Assembly (NCBI GenBank): GCA_012521705.1
Contig: JAAYLX010000042.1
Coordinates: 24,340 to 88,339, forward strand
Source: Clostridiaceae bacterium
GTDB taxonomy: Bacteria > Bacillota > Clostridia > DSM-8532
Direction: 5' to 3'
Length of the DNA: 64,000 nucleotides
The notes beneath the pieces are model-generated. The model was not told the DNA's origin and searched no databases. It saw only the letters and a list, made by a program, of their open reading frames with translations. Shown here piece by piece: positions 1 to 8,666 of this stretch. How positions within the stretch are numbered: the stretch's first letter is position 1; each line of letters begins with the position of its first letter. The position numbers were made by a program, and so were the translations under genes.

Positions 1-2
1 TA

Positions 3-1280
3 AACAGGGAAATCACAAATCCCAACATAGTCAGCAGAATATTCGGAAAGAGCCTTGAGACTCTTGATTTCAAAAAGATGAATGCCGATGCCCGCAAAGC
101 ATTGGACAAGCTGGACATGGGAATTGATGAATTCACTTTGGTGGCCGGTTTGCCTGTCGGGCATATGCAGTTTATAGAGATAGCCCGCGAGATCGACAAA
201 ACGGGCATGAAAATTCTTGTGTTCGATGAGCCTACGGCAGTCCTGACCGAAACTGAGACTCAGAATCTGCTGAAAGCGATCAAAAAGCTCGCAGAAAGCG
301 GAATAGGAATTATTTTTATCAGTCATAGACTTGATGAAGTCATGCAGATATCAGACAGAGTAACAGTTTTGCGTGACGGCGAACATGTGGCCACAATGAA
401 CACAAAGGATACAAATACACATGAAATCGCCCAGCTTATGATTGGACGCAAGATTTCTCTTGACCGTAAGGAGAAAACAAATCACATAAGCGATGAAACT
501 ATATTGAGAATCAGAAACTTTGTTGTAAAAATGCCCGGTGAGGAAGTCAAAGGCCTTGACCTTGACGTGAAAAAGGGCGAAATAATAGGTATCGGAGGCC
601 TTGCCGGACAGGGCAAACTGGGAATAGCAAATGGTATTATGGGAATATATCCTGCTAAAGGTGAAGTTGTTTTTGAAGGAAAGCCCCTTGAACTCAACAA
701 CCCCAAAAAATCAATAGCATCCGGGCTTGCCTTTGTAAGTGAGGACAGGAAAGGCGTTGGGCTATTGCTGGACAGTTCAATAGAATTTAATACTGTTTTC
801 ACAAGTATGCAGATACATAATGATTTTCTTATAAAAATAGGTCCCATAAAATTCAAAGATTCTAAAAAAATTCGTGAACACACCAAAAAAATGATTAAAG
901 ATCTGGACATTCGCTGCAGGTCACCGCTCCAGAATGCAGGAAGCCTCTCGGGAGGTAACCAGCAGAAAGTGTGCCTTGCCAGAGCTCTTACACAGAACCC
1001 CAAACTGCTTCTGGTAAGTGAGCCGACCCGTGGAATAGACGTGGGTGCCAAAAAGCTGGTATTGGATTTGCTGCGTAAATTGAACGAAGAGCAGGGAATG
1101 ACCATTGTTATGACATCATCCGAGCTTGCCGAGTTAAGAAGCATATGCGACCGGATAGTTATAATATGTGACGGTAAGGTGGAAGGAATTCTGCCGCCAG
1201 ATGCACCTGATGCCGACTTTGGACTTATGATGTCGGGCAGCCGTGCAAATTCTGACCTAAGGGGTGATTTGAATGGCTGA
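3..1280 (+). CDS. ABC importer ATPase, RbsA/MglA type, 5' truncated
   Basis: Cytoplasmic ATPase that powers import of a sugar or nucleoside-like solute through the two permeases that follow. The frame is open back to base 3, so the gene begins outside the window and the first Walker A and Q-loop are not seen. Visible are the first Walker B (ILVFDEPTAVLTE, near residue 75 counted from base 3), the switch His (ISHRLDE), and a second ATPase half with signature LSGGNQQKVCLARAL and Walker B-like LLLVSEPTRGIDVG. The second P-loop is degenerate (GLAGQGKLG, Leu where Ser/Thr is usual); degenerate second sites are common in RbsA-like proteins. It overlaps the next gene by 8 bp. The binding protein is probably upstream. 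The substrate cannot be told from this sequence. Confidence 0.9.
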   Translation, partial: NREITNPNIVSRIFGKSLETLDFKKMNADARKALDKLDMGIDEFTLVAGLPVGHMQFIEIAREIDKTGMKILVFDEPTAVLTETETQNLLKAIKKLAESGIGIIFISHRLDEVMQISDRVTVLRDGEHVATMNTKDTNTHEIAQLMIGRKISLDRKEKTNHISDETILRIRNFVVKMPGEEVKGLDLDVKKGEIIGIGGLAGQGKLGIANGIMGIYPAKGEVVFEGKPLELNNPKKSIASGLAFVSEDRKGVGLLLDSSIEFNTVFTSMQIHNDFLIKIGPIKFKDSKKIREHTKKMIKDLDIRCRSPLQNAGSLSGGNQQKVCLARALTQNPKLLLVSEPTRGIDVGAKKLVLDLLRKLNEEQGMTIVMTSSELAELRSICDRIVIICDGKVEGILPPDAPDADFGLMMSGSRANSDLRGDLNG

Positions 1281-2334
1281 GCTCACTAACGGAAAAATCA
1301 GAAATTCAATCCTGAAATCAATCGGATTGCCAACAATTATTATTGCTGTTTTCTATGCGGTTGTGCTGGTTTCAGCATTTATGCTTGGCCTTCCGATGAC
1401 AGAACTCATATCTGATACCTTAAGACGATTCGGCATGAATGGTCTTCTGGTTCTTGCCATGGTACCTTCCATAAAATCCGGAACAGGCCCCAACTTTGCG
1501 TTGCCGGTAGGTATTTCCTGCGGCCTTCTCGCAATTGTATGCGGAATAGAATTTGGGTTTGAAGGCTTCGGACTGATACTCTTTGCATCTGTATTCGCAA
1601 CAATAGTTGCTACAATAGTCGGATATTTATACGGCAAACTCCTTAATGCTGTGAAGGGAGCCGAGATGACCATTGCCACATATACGGGATTCTCAATAGT
1701 GTCCCTTATGTCACTTGTATGGCTTATGGTTCCTTTCCAGAGCAAAAAAATGGGATGGCTCATAGGTTCCGGCCTTCGTGAAACCATCCAGCTTGACTCG
1801 GTCGGTGCCGACGGAATAATTAATGAATTCCTGGCGTTTAACATATTTGGAGTTAAAGTCCCAACAGGTCTCTTGCTTGTATTTTTTGCGTTCTGTATTT
1901 TAATCTGGCTGTTTTTCAGAACCAAAACCGGTATAGCCATTTTTGCCGGAGGACAGAACCCAAAATTTGCCGAGGCATCAGGTATAGATATTGATAAAAA
2001 CAGAGTCATTGCGAATATTATTTCTACAATATTGGGCGCATTGGGTATAATACTGTACTCCCAGAGCTATGGTTATACCCAGTTGTATGCGGCTCCTTTA
2101 AACATGGCTTTCCCGGCCGTCGCCGCGATACTCATAGGAGGAGCAACCGCATCTAAGGCCAATGTTATAAATGTACTTATCGGCGTATTTTTATTCCAGG
2201 GGTTGTTCACAACCTCATTGCCGGTTGCAAACCAATTGTTTGCCGGAACTGATCTTTCAGAAACACTGCGAATGGTTATACAGAACGGCATTATCCTCTA
2301 TGCACTGACGCAGGTAAAAGGGGGAGATAGATAA
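1273..2334 (+). CDS. ABC importer permease (BPD_transp_2 family), first subunit
   Basis: Integral membrane subunit, 353 residues, of the importer powered by the preceding ATPase. It has the long hydrophobic segments and the conserved cytoplasmic loop typical of RbsC/YufQ-like permeases (the region around FRTKTGIAIFAGGQNPKFAE, residues about 215-235, corresponds to the Arg-x-Gly-x-n-A-x-G-x-N-x-x-A-A-x-x-x-G motif). The ATG overlaps the ATPase stop codon, with AAGGGG as ribosome binding site, which indicates translational coupling. It is followed with a 1-base overlap (TAATG) by a second, longer permease, so the pore is probably a heterodimer. The substrate class (sugar, nucleoside or branched-chain compound) is unresolved. 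Confidence 0.88.
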   Translation: MAELTNGKIRNSILKSIGLPTIIIAVFYAVVLVSAFMLGLPMTELISDTLRRFGMNGLLVLAMVPSIKSGTGPNFALPVGISCGLLAIVCGIEFGFEGFGLILFASVFATIVATIVGYLYGKLLNAVKGAEMTIATYTGFSIVSLMSLVWLMVPFQSKKMGWLIGSGLRETIQLDSVGADGIINEFLAFNIFGVKVPTGLLLVFFAFCILIWLFFRTKTGIAIFAGGQNPKFAEASGIDIDKNRVIANIISTILGALGIILYSQSYGYTQLYAAPLNMAFPAVAAILIGGATASKANVINVLIGVFLFQGLFTTSLPVANQLFAGTDLSETLRMVIQNGIILYALTQVKGGDR

Positions 2335-3632
2335 TGACAAAAAAGAATCCACTGCTTAAAAGTCAATATAAAAATCTGCTCACCGATAACATGGTGCCGA
2401 TAATATTCATACTCTTTACATTAATAGGCTTTCTTGTAGCAAAAGGAGTTCCATTTAGCTTTTTCCTCTCAGATTTGTCCAGCCGGTTCTACCGGAATGC
2501 TTTTCTGGTACTTTCCCTTGTAATACCGGTTATCGCAGGTCTGGGCCTCAATTTCGGTATTGTAGTCGGAGCAATGAGCGGGCAGATTGCAATTGCCATT
2601 GTAAGGTACTTCTTTATAGAGGGTATTGGAGGTATGGCGCTCTGCTTTGCAATTGCCACCCCCATCGCAACCTTCTTCGGATACCTTACAGGTAAACTGT
2701 TCAACAAAACCCGTGGACAGGAAATGATAGCAAGCCTTATAGTAGGCTTCTTTGCAAATGGTATTTACCAGTTCCTGTTCCTCTTTGTGGTTGGTGTGAT
2801 TATAAAAGTACCTGCAGACCATCCAATGATAAAAACTGACGGTGTTGGCATAAGAATGTCAGTTGATATGGGCACCCTGAAATATTCCCTCGAGAATATT
2901 CTTGAAATTCCTTTTATGTGGGCAATGCTCATTATTGCGGTAATTTCTGCAGGATTCCTGCTCTATAAACGCTATGTAAAGAAAGATGCTTCAACCATTG
3001 AAAACAAGCTTGGCTTCTATGCGAAGTTAACAGGATCCCTCGCGCTTTTGGTAATAAGCATTATATCAATAGCAACCAACAACTCCCTTATGACTGTAAA
3101 GAAAGTTCCCGTAGTCACCGTTTTGCTTATTGCTTTGCTTGGCTTATTCAATAATCTTTTACTAAAAACAAAACTTGGCCAGGATTTCAGAAGTGTTGGC
3201 CAGAGCCAGCATATAGCAAGGTCAAACGGTATAGATGTAGACAGAACAAGAATTATTGCCGTTATTATTTCCACTGTCCTGGCTGCCTGGGGTCAGCTGA
3301 TTTACATTCAGAACATGGGTACCCTCAATACATACGGAGCGCATAACGTTATAGGAATGTTCTCAGTTGCTTCATTACTTGTAGGCGGTGCTTCAGTATC
3401 CAAGGCCACCGTTGGCCAGGCTATTGTCGGAACTCTTTTGTTTAACTCCATGTTTATCATGTCTCCTGAAATAGGTAAGGCAGTTTTCGGACAGGCTATA
3501 TTGGGCGAGTATTTCAGAACATTCATGGTTTATGGCGTAATCGGCTTGGCTTTGGGCATGTATGTATGGAATGCCAACAGAAAGTCCCGCATCACTCTTG
3601 ATCCTGATGAGGCTGAAAAGCTGGTAGGTTGA
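2334..3632 (+). CDS. ABC importer permease (BPD_transp_2 family), second subunit
   Basis: Second membrane subunit of the importer, 432 residues, longer than the roughly 320-350 typical of the family. The extra length lies mainly in a middle stretch (about residues 160-260) with a periplasm-facing segment and extra hydrophobic helices. The cytoplasmic coupling region is seen at TKLGQDFRSVGQSQHIARSN (about residues 279-298). The start codon overlaps the stop of the first permease. It ends 14 bp before the peptidase gene, so ATPase, two permeases and peptidase look like one operon. Confidence 0.87.
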   Translation: MTKKNPLLKSQYKNLLTDNMVPIIFILFTLIGFLVAKGVPFSFFLSDLSSRFYRNAFLVLSLVIPVIAGLGLNFGIVVGAMSGQIAIAIVRYFFIEGIGGMALCFAIATPIATFFGYLTGKLFNKTRGQEMIASLIVGFFANGIYQFLFLFVVGVIIKVPADHPMIKTDGVGIRMSVDMGTLKYSLENILEIPFMWAMLIIAVISAGFLLYKRYVKKDASTIENKLGFYAKLTGSLALLVISIISIATNNSLMTVKKVPVVTVLLIALLGLFNNLLLKTKLGQDFRSVGQSQHIARSNGIDVDRTRIIAVIISTVLAAWGQLIYIQNMGTLNTYGAHNVIGMFSVASLLVGGASVSKATVGQAIVGTLLFNSMFIMSPEIGKAVFGQAILGEYFRTFMVYGVIGLALGMYVWNANRKSRITLDPDEAEKLVG

Positions 3633-3646
3633 TTGGAGGACTTGCA

Positions 3647-4717
3647 ATGAAAAAGCAAAGACTGGAAAAGGTAATAGGGAATATGGGAAAGATGGGACTA
3701 CGGCAGATAATTGTAAGCGACCCCCTGTCCATATTCTACCTTACAGGTATAAGTATTGAGCCAGGTGAACGTTTATATTCCCTGCTCATAAAGGATGACG
3801 GAAGCGCAGTTCTCTTCAACAACAGATTGTTTCCTGCCGATGAGGTGGATGGTCTAAAAATTGTCTGGCACGATGACAAAGATGATGCAATTTCGGGGCT
3901 TGCGGAATATGTATCGGACGGAAGCCTTGGCATTGACAAGAAGTGGCCGGCAAAATTTCTTATCCAGCTTCAGGAGAAACATCCGGGAATAAAACCAGTC
4001 CTTGGTTCGGCTGCTGTGGACAATGCAAGGAAAAATAAGGACGCAGAAGAAATTGAGCTTATGCGTGCAGCGTCCCGGCTTAATGACACCGTAATGGATG
4101 AAGTCATATCCCTTCTGGAAGCCGGTAAAAGCGAACGGAAAATGGCTGGAATGATAAGCGAACTTCATGTTGAAAAAGGAGCAGATTCCTCTCCCGGGCA
4201 GATTGTCTGCTACGGTGTCGGGGCCAGCGAGCCTCACCATGAACCCGGCAATGCGACTTTGAAGGAAGGGGACAGTGTCATACTGGACATCTTCGCTCCT
4301 GTTAACCATTATTGGTGCGATATGACAAGAACGGTATTCTATAAAACCGTAAGCCCGGAACAAAAAAAAGTCTATGAGATTGTCAAAGCTGCCAACCTGG
4401 CAGGCATCAATGCTGTTAAGCCGGGAGTCCCTCTGAAGGATATTGATTATGCTGCCCGCAAGGTAATAGAAGACGCCGGATACGGTCAGTATTTCACCCA
4501 CAGGCTGGGGCATGGTATAGGTCTTGATGTACATGAGCCGCCCGACTGCAGCGCTGCCAGTGACGCAATTGCAGAGCCTGGAATGTGCTTTTCCATTGAG
4601 CCGGGAATTTATCTTCCGGGAAAATGGGGAGTAAGGATTGAGGATCTGGTGGTTGTCACTGAAGACGGTATTGAGGTCCTAAATTCCTTTACAAAGGATT
4701 TGCAAATTATATACTGA
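3647..4717 (+). CDS. M24 family metallopeptidase (Xaa-Pro aminopeptidase-like)
   Basis: Likely cytoplasmic aminopeptidase of the pita-bread fold that removes an N-terminal residue preceding proline, 356 residues. An N-terminal creatinase-like domain (about 1-125) precedes the catalytic domain. The dinuclear metal ligands can be read: two Asp in VILDIFAPVNHYWCDMTRT, His in RLGHGIGLDVHEPP, Glu in CFSIEPGIYLPG and Glu in VRIEDLVVV. The ATG at 3647 is chosen because GGAGG lies 8 bp before it; an ATG 18 bp upstream overlaps the preceding gene and has no such site. Co-transcription with the transporter suggests, but does not prove, that the imported solute is a peptide or peptide-like compound. Confidence 0.9.
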   Translation: MKKQRLEKVIGNMGKMGLRQIIVSDPLSIFYLTGISIEPGERLYSLLIKDDGSAVLFNNRLFPADEVDGLKIVWHDDKDDAISGLAEYVSDGSLGIDKKWPAKFLIQLQEKHPGIKPVLGSAAVDNARKNKDAEEIELMRAASRLNDTVMDEVISLLEAGKSERKMAGMISELHVEKGADSSPGQIVCYGVGASEPHHEPGNATLKEGDSVILDIFAPVNHYWCDMTRTVFYKTVSPEQKKVYEIVKAANLAGINAVKPGVPLKDIDYAARKVIEDAGYGQYFTHRLGHGIGLDVHEPPDCSAASDAIAEPGMCFSIEPGIYLPGKWGVRIEDLVVVTEDGIEVLNSFTKDLQIIY

Positions 4718-4720
4718 TTT

Positions 4721-4757
4721 TAAGGCTCCTTAAGGATATCTTGAGGGGCCTTTAATT
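4721..4757 (+). terminator. Rho-independent terminator after the importer-peptidase operon
   Basis: Imperfect hairpin with arms AAGGCTCCT and AGGGGCCTT separated by a short loop, followed by a T-rich tract (TTTAATTTTT). It sits directly after the peptidase stop codon and closes the first operon. Confidence 0.65.
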
Positions 4758-4956
4758 TTTAATCAAAATTTTTATTAAGCTTTGATTCACAGCCTTATGG
4801 AGTCCAGAAAAACTTTAATATTAGAATTAAAACTGGCATACCTGTCAGGGGCGCATTCAAATAAATTGAGATTTTAGTGTATAATAGTCATTGGAAAAAC
4901 GACAGATTAGCAGTTATACTTATATAAACCGGAAATATTTTGGGGGAGTATTTTTT

Positions 4957-5589
4957 ATGGGGAAGAGCAAAGGAAATATAATAGTGATTGGCGTTTCGGG
5001 AGGTTCCGCTTCCGGAAAGACCACCGTTGCAAATCGTTTGAAAGATGCCTGCAGGGACAGTGTTGTACTTCTTAGCCAGGATTTTTATTATCTTCCCTTT
5101 GATCATCTTACTTTTGAAGAGAGAACAAAGATAAACTATGACCATCCTAATGCATTTGATACCGAGCGTTTAATAAATGACATCAGACTTCTTAAAAGTG
5201 GAAAGGCTATTGACAGGCCGGTTTATTCATATAAGGCATATACAAGACTACCGGAAACAGTGAGGGTTAACCCTGCCAAAGTAGTAATACTGGAAGGGCT
5301 CATGATTTTTGAAAATCCCACATTGAGGTCTCTTATGGACATCAAAGTATATGTTGACACAGATACCGACGAGAGGCTTATTAGACGCATCATAAGGGAT
5401 GTAAATGAACGTGAAAGAACCCTTGAGTCGGTTATTGACCAATACATCAACACGGTCAAACCCATGCATGAGCAGTTTGTAGAGCCCTACAAAAAGTATG
5501 CGGATATCATTATCCCGAGGGGCGGGCTTAATGATGTGGCTATAGATATGCTTGTTCACCGCATCAAAGCCATTCTGGCGGAAGAATAG
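4957..5589 (+). CDS. udk: Uridine kinase family P-loop kinase
   Basis: ATP-dependent kinase of the uridine kinase/phosphoribulokinase family, 210 residues, close to the usual length for bacterial uridine kinase; the expected role is phosphorylation of uridine or cytidine in pyrimidine salvage. Walker A is GVSGGSASGKTTV at about residues 9-21. A substrate-site-like SQDFYY follows, then DHPNAFD, RPVYSYKAYTR (equivalent to the P-V/I-Y-D-Y lid region) and VILEGLMIFENPTLR. The ATG at 4957 follows GGGGGAG at good spacing; an in-frame ATG 66 bp upstream has no ribosome binding site. The gene stands alone. The nucleoside importer at 11.7-16.7 kb would fit a salvage role. Exact nucleoside preference is unknown. 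Confidence 0.88.
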   Translation: MGKSKGNIIVIGVSGGSASGKTTVANRLKDACRDSVVLLSQDFYYLPFDHLTFEERTKINYDHPNAFDTERLINDIRLLKSGKAIDRPVYSYKAYTRLPETVRVNPAKVVILEGLMIFENPTLRSLMDIKVYVDTDTDERLIRRIIRDVNERERTLESVIDQYINTVKPMHEQFVEPYKKYADIIIPRGGLNDVAIDMLVHRIKAILAEE

Positions 5590-5648
5590 CCACATGCCCG
5601 GTAATATTCAGTATTTTATGTATAATTATGAATACAAATCATTAATAC

Positions 5649-5674
5649 CAGGGAGGCGCCAAAGTGCTTCCCTG
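5649..5674. other. Short hairpin after the uridine kinase gene
   Basis: Arms CAGGGAGGC and GCTTCCCTG around an 8-base loop, with only a modest T-rich stretch after it (TCAATTTGTT). It may be a weak terminator. Confidence 0.4.
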
Positions 5675-5744
5675 TCAATTTGTTGGAAAATCCGGCAGCC
5701 AATCAATCAGACAAAAAAGTTAAATATTTATGTATAAATATCAG

Positions 5745-5773
5745 TTGACAAATAAATAAGATTGCTGTAATTT
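5745..5773 (+). promoter_or_regulatory. Candidate sigma-A promoter for the amino acid binding protein
   Basis: TTGACA at 5745-5750 and TAATTT at 5768-5773 with a 17-base spacer, 58 bp before the start codon of the binding protein. The -35 is perfect and the -10 is weak. Confidence 0.5.
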
Positions 5774-5830
5774 ATATTTATACAAATTCTTGTATAAGTA
5801 TTCAATACTATGAATAAGGAGAAGCTCATT

Positions 5831-6724
5831 ATGAAAAGGAATATTGCATTTTTTACAGCGATCGTTATTCTTGTTCTCAGCATGCTGACTTTGGCAGGAT
5901 GCGGTACAAAGGCTAATAACAATTCTGATGATAACAATACTGCTGCACCGGGCAAAAAAGGTGTAAAAGTTATAGAAATCCCATTAACCCAGGAAGAGTA
6001 TGCTTTTGGCGTGGACAAAAACCAGCCTGAACTCCTGGAGGAAGTAAACAAGTTCATTGCGCAGATTAAAGCTGACGGCACCTATGATGCTATACTCAAC
6101 AAATACTTCGGTGAAGGCGAGCCCGAGGCTGTAACTTCCGCAGCGCTTGACAACAGCAAAGATCAGTTGGTTGTTGCTACAAATGCAGGTTTTGAACCCT
6201 TCGAATATACAAAGGGAGACAAATATTACGGTATTGATATGGAAATCGCAGCTCTTCTTGCCAAGCATCTTGGAAAAGAGCTTGTAATAAGCAATATGGA
6301 TTTTGAAGCTGTATGTCTCTCAGTTGGTCAGGGAAAAGCCGATATTGCGATGGCTGGTCTGACAATCAAAGAAGACAGAAAAGAGTATGTAAACTTCTCA
6401 GACAAATATCATGATGCAGCTCAGATGATAATAGTAAAAGCTGACGACACTACTTTTGACAACTGCAAAACCGCTGAGGATATAGAAGCTATACTTTCCG
6501 GTTTCGGTTCTGACGTTAAAATTGGTGTTCAGGCAGGGACCACCGCCCAGTTCTATGTAGAAGGCGATGAAGACTTGGGCTTCAGCGGGTTCAAAGCTGA
6601 ATGTGTTGGCTACAAATCAGGTTCACTGGCGGTACAGGATATGATAAACGGAAACATCAACTATGTAATCATAGACGAAGCACCTGCACAGTTCATAGCA
6701 AAAGCCATTAATGAGCTCAACTGA
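5831..6724 (+). CDS. Amino acid ABC transporter binding lipoprotein, apparently circularly permuted
   Basis: Extracellular lipid-anchored solute-binding protein, 297 residues, for the importer encoded just downstream. The signal peptide is followed by lipobox LAGC (Cys24). Seen: the segment at residues 43-93 (VKVIEIPLTQEEYAFGV, ELLEEVNKFIAQIKADGTYD, ILNKYFG) reads like the extreme C-terminus of SBP_bac_3 proteins. The usual N-terminal start (LVVATNAGFEPFEY) only comes at residue 113. The chain then ends at residue 297 just after IIDEAPAQFIAKAINELN, the point where a normal family member would continue into the segment found at the N-terminus. Residues 94-111 form a linker. No further copy of the C-terminal segment lies after the stop. 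The ATG at 5831 is preceded by AAGGAGAAG. Substrate specificity is unknown; the family suggests a polar amino acid. Confidence 0.88.
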   Translation: MKRNIAFFTAIVILVLSMLTLAGCGTKANNNSDDNNTAAPGKKGVKVIEIPLTQEEYAFGVDKNQPELLEEVNKFIAQIKADGTYDAILNKYFGEGEPEAVTSAALDNSKDQLVVATNAGFEPFEYTKGDKYYGIDMEIAALLAKHLGKELVISNMDFEAVCLSVGQGKADIAMAGLTIKEDRKEYVNFSDKYHDAAQMIIVKADDTTFDNCKTAEDIEAILSGFGSDVKIGVQAGTTAQFYVEGDEDLGFSGFKAECVGYKSGSLAVQDMINGNINYVIIDEAPAQFIAKAINELN

Positions 6725-6748
6725 TTGTTTTGATTGATTGATAATCAC

Positions 6749-6784
6749 TACCCCGCTTTTGCAATAATAAAGCGGGGTATTTCG
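6749..6784 (+). terminator. Hairpin terminator after the binding protein gene
   Basis: Perfect 11-bp arms TACCCCGCTTT and AAAGCGGGGTA (6749-6759 and 6769-6779) followed by a short T-rich end (TTTCG). It probably acts as a partial terminator that keeps binding protein mRNA above permease mRNA. Confidence 0.7.
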
Positions 6785-6806
6785 ATGATAAGAGATTTTT
6801 GCAGAG

Positions 6807-6850
6807 ATTCTAATAAATATCTTTGCAATTTGCAAAGATATTCTTAGAAT
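6807..6850. repeat. Long palindrome upstream of the permease gene
   Basis: Perfect 13-bp inverted repeat centred on base 6829 (left arm AATATCTTTGCAA, 6816-6828; right arm 6830-6842), flanked by further imperfect complementarity (ATTCTAAT on the left, CTTAGAAT on the right). It lies 100 bp before the permease start. It could be an operator for a dimeric regulator or an RNA hairpin. There is no T-run after it. Confidence 0.7.
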
Positions 6851-6950
6851 TAATGTAGTATTTAATTATTAATCAGGCTGTCATGGGAAATTTCATGGCG
6901 GCAGAATTGATTTATTATGATTTGAGAATTTTTTGAGATAAGGGTGTACA

Positions 6951-7661
6951 ATGGGTAATTTTGATAAGAAGCTTAAAGTATTCTGGGAAATGTTTTATGA
7001 ACACGGCGGCTATACCAAAGTAGTTACAGGCCTTTACAATACAGTTTACATAGCTGTAATGGGTCTTGCCATCGGTATCATTATAGGTACAATAATCGCA
7101 ATTGTTAAAGTTTTTCCTAAATATAAGAGATTGCCCAGAATATTGGACGCAATATGCAGTTTCTATGTAAATTTGTTCAGGGGCTCACCTGTGGTGGTGC
7201 AGCTTCTGGTAGCCTATTATGTCATTCTTCCTTTAATAGGTCTGAATCTGCCCGCTCTCTATGTCTGCGTTCTGGTCTTTGGACTTAACAGCGGAGCCTA
7301 TGTTTCAGAGATTATGAGGGGCGGAATTATGTCGGTTGACATAGGGCAAATGGAAGCAGGCCGTGCCCTGGGGTTGAGTTATGGAACTACGATGCTTAAA
7401 ATAGTTGTTCCACAGGCGATAAAGAATATTCTTCCAACTCTTGGCAACGAATTCATTGCCCTGATTAAGGAAACATCTGTTGTGAGCTTCGTGGGAGCCG
7501 CAGATTTGTATGTGGCATTCAACTACATTGGAACCAACAGCTATGAGTTCATGGTTCCTTACCTCGCCATGGCATTGATTTATATTACCATGGTAATGAT
7601 AATAGCCTTCCTCATAAAAATCATGGAAAGGAGCCTAAGAAAAAGTGATAGACGTAATTGA
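6951..7661 (+). CDS. Amino acid ABC transporter permease (HisM/GlnP family)
   Basis: Membrane subunit, 236 residues, of a polar amino acid importer. Membrane helices are clear at about residues 25-50, 65-85 and 95-115 and near the C-terminus. The conserved coupling motif [20 protein letters not shown] (about residues 137-156) matches the EAA loop of this family, and [10 protein letters not shown] is the usual conserved segment preceding it. It probably works as a homodimer, since only one permease is encoded. The GTG start of the ATPase lies 17 bp inside its 3' end. Together with the preceding lipoprotein and following ATPase it makes a complete importer. Confidence 0.93.
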   Translation: MGNFDKKLKVFWEMFYEHGGYTKVVTGLYNTVYIAVMGLAIGIIIGTIIAIVKVFPKYKRLPRILDAICSFYVNLFRGSPVVVQLLVAYYVILPLIGLNLPALYVCVLVFGLNSGAYVSEIMRGGIMSVDIGQMEAGRALGLSYGTTMLKIVVPQAIKNILPTLGNEFIALIKETSVVSFVGAADLYVAFNYIGTNSYEFMVPYLAMALIYITMVMIIAFLIKIMERSLRKSDRRN

Positions 7662-8469
7662 TCTGAAGAAGAATTATGGGCAGCTTGAAGTTCTGAAAGG
7701 TATTACAACTACTATAAAAGAAGGAGAAAAAGTTGCCATAATAGGCCCTTCCGGAAGTGGGAAAAGCACATTCCTGCGCTGTCTTAACTGTATGGAGGAC
7801 CCCTCGAGCGGTTCAATAATCTTCCAGGGTGTTGATATAGCCGACATGAGGGTCAACATAAATATCCACCGCAGGCATATGGGGATGGTTTTTCAGCAGT
7901 TTAACCTGTTCAACAACAAAACTGTCATCGGGAACATAATGCTGGCTCCTGTTCACATTGCACTGCAGGATCTCAGCATGAAAAAGATTAAGAACTTTTT
8001 CATCCGGATTGGAAATGTATTTTTGAAAAATAAGAAGCCTCTATATGAGATAAACACCAATAAGGCAAAAATAATAGAAGAGGCCAGGGAAAATGCAATG
8101 AGGCTGCTTAAGCGGATTGGCCTTGAGGATAAGGCGGATGTTTATCCATCCACCCTTTCAGGCGGACAAAAACAAAGAATTGCCATTATCCGTGCCCTTG
8201 CAATGAACCCTAAAGTAATGCTCTTTGACGAACCTACGTCTGCCCTTGACCCTGAGATGGTCGGAGAGGTTCTGGACCTTATCAAGCAGTTGGCAGATGA
8301 AGGAATGACCATGGTTATAGTAACCCATGAAATGGGATTTGCAAGGGAAGTTGCCACCAGAGTTCTTTTCATGGACGAAGGCAGGATTGTTGAAGAGAAC
8401 ACTCCTGAAGAAATATTCTTCAGGCCACAAAACCCAAGAACACAGGAATTTTTGTCCAAGGTTCTGTGA
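7645..8469 (+). CDS. Amino acid ABC transporter ATPase with an internal insertion
   Basis: Cytoplasmic ATPase of the GlnQ/HisP family, 274 residues against about 240-245 usually. Walker [10 protein letters not shown] (about 34-42), Q-loop FQQFNLFN (83-90), signature [11 protein letters not shown] (171-181), Walker [15 protein letters not shown] and switch THEMGF are all intact. The extra length is a basic, partly hydrophobic insertion at about residues 106-142, between the Q-loop and the signature, in the helical subdomain that contacts the permease. It starts with GTG at 7645, with AAAGGAG as ribosome binding site, inside the end of the permease gene. Function is secure; the role of the insertion is not known. 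Confidence 0.93.
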   Translation: MIDVIDLKKNYGQLEVLKGITTTIKEGEKVAIIGPSGSGKSTFLRCLNCMEDPSSGSIIFQGVDIADMRVNINIHRRHMGMVFQQFNLFNNKTVIGNIMLAPVHIALQDLSMKKIKNFFIRIGNVFLKNKKPLYEINTNKAKIIEEARENAMRLLKRIGLEDKADVYPSTLSGGQKQRIAIIRALAMNPKVMLFDEPTSALDPEMVGEVLDLIKQLADEGMTMVIVTHEMGFAREVATRVLFMDEGRIVEENTPEEIFFRPQNPRTQEFLSKVL

Positions 8470-8530
8470 TAAAAGTAATTTAAGACGGCTAAGGCCAAAA
8501 GGAATAATATATACCCTTCAAATGCGAACA

Positions 8531-8568
8531 AACAGAAAAGCCCTGTAAAAATACAGGGCTTTTCTGTT
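8531..8568. terminator. Strong terminator after the amino acid importer
   Basis: Perfect 17-bp arms (AACAGAAAAGCCCTGTA and its complement) around a 4-base AAAA loop. The arms begin with A-rich and end with T-rich runs, so it could terminate in both directions. Confidence 0.85.
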
Positions 8569-8666
8569 TAGCCAGTAAAATCCGGAATAACAGATTGGGC
8601 TTGTAGTTTGTCAGGATATCTAATATCATTGGTCTTGTGATAGTCTTAAGCAAAAGAGGTAGACAA

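Noticed and set aside
545..640. Degenerate Walker A in the second half of the RbsA-like ATPase as a defect
   Set aside because: Degenerate second sites are common in this family, and the signature and Walker B-like parts are kept.
482..1144. Long minus-strand open frame of 220 codons inside the ATPase gene, and similar ones opposite other genes
   Set aside because: It is antisense to a gene with clear ATPase motifs, has no ribosome binding site and low-complexity Ser/Leu/Ile content typical of shadow frames.
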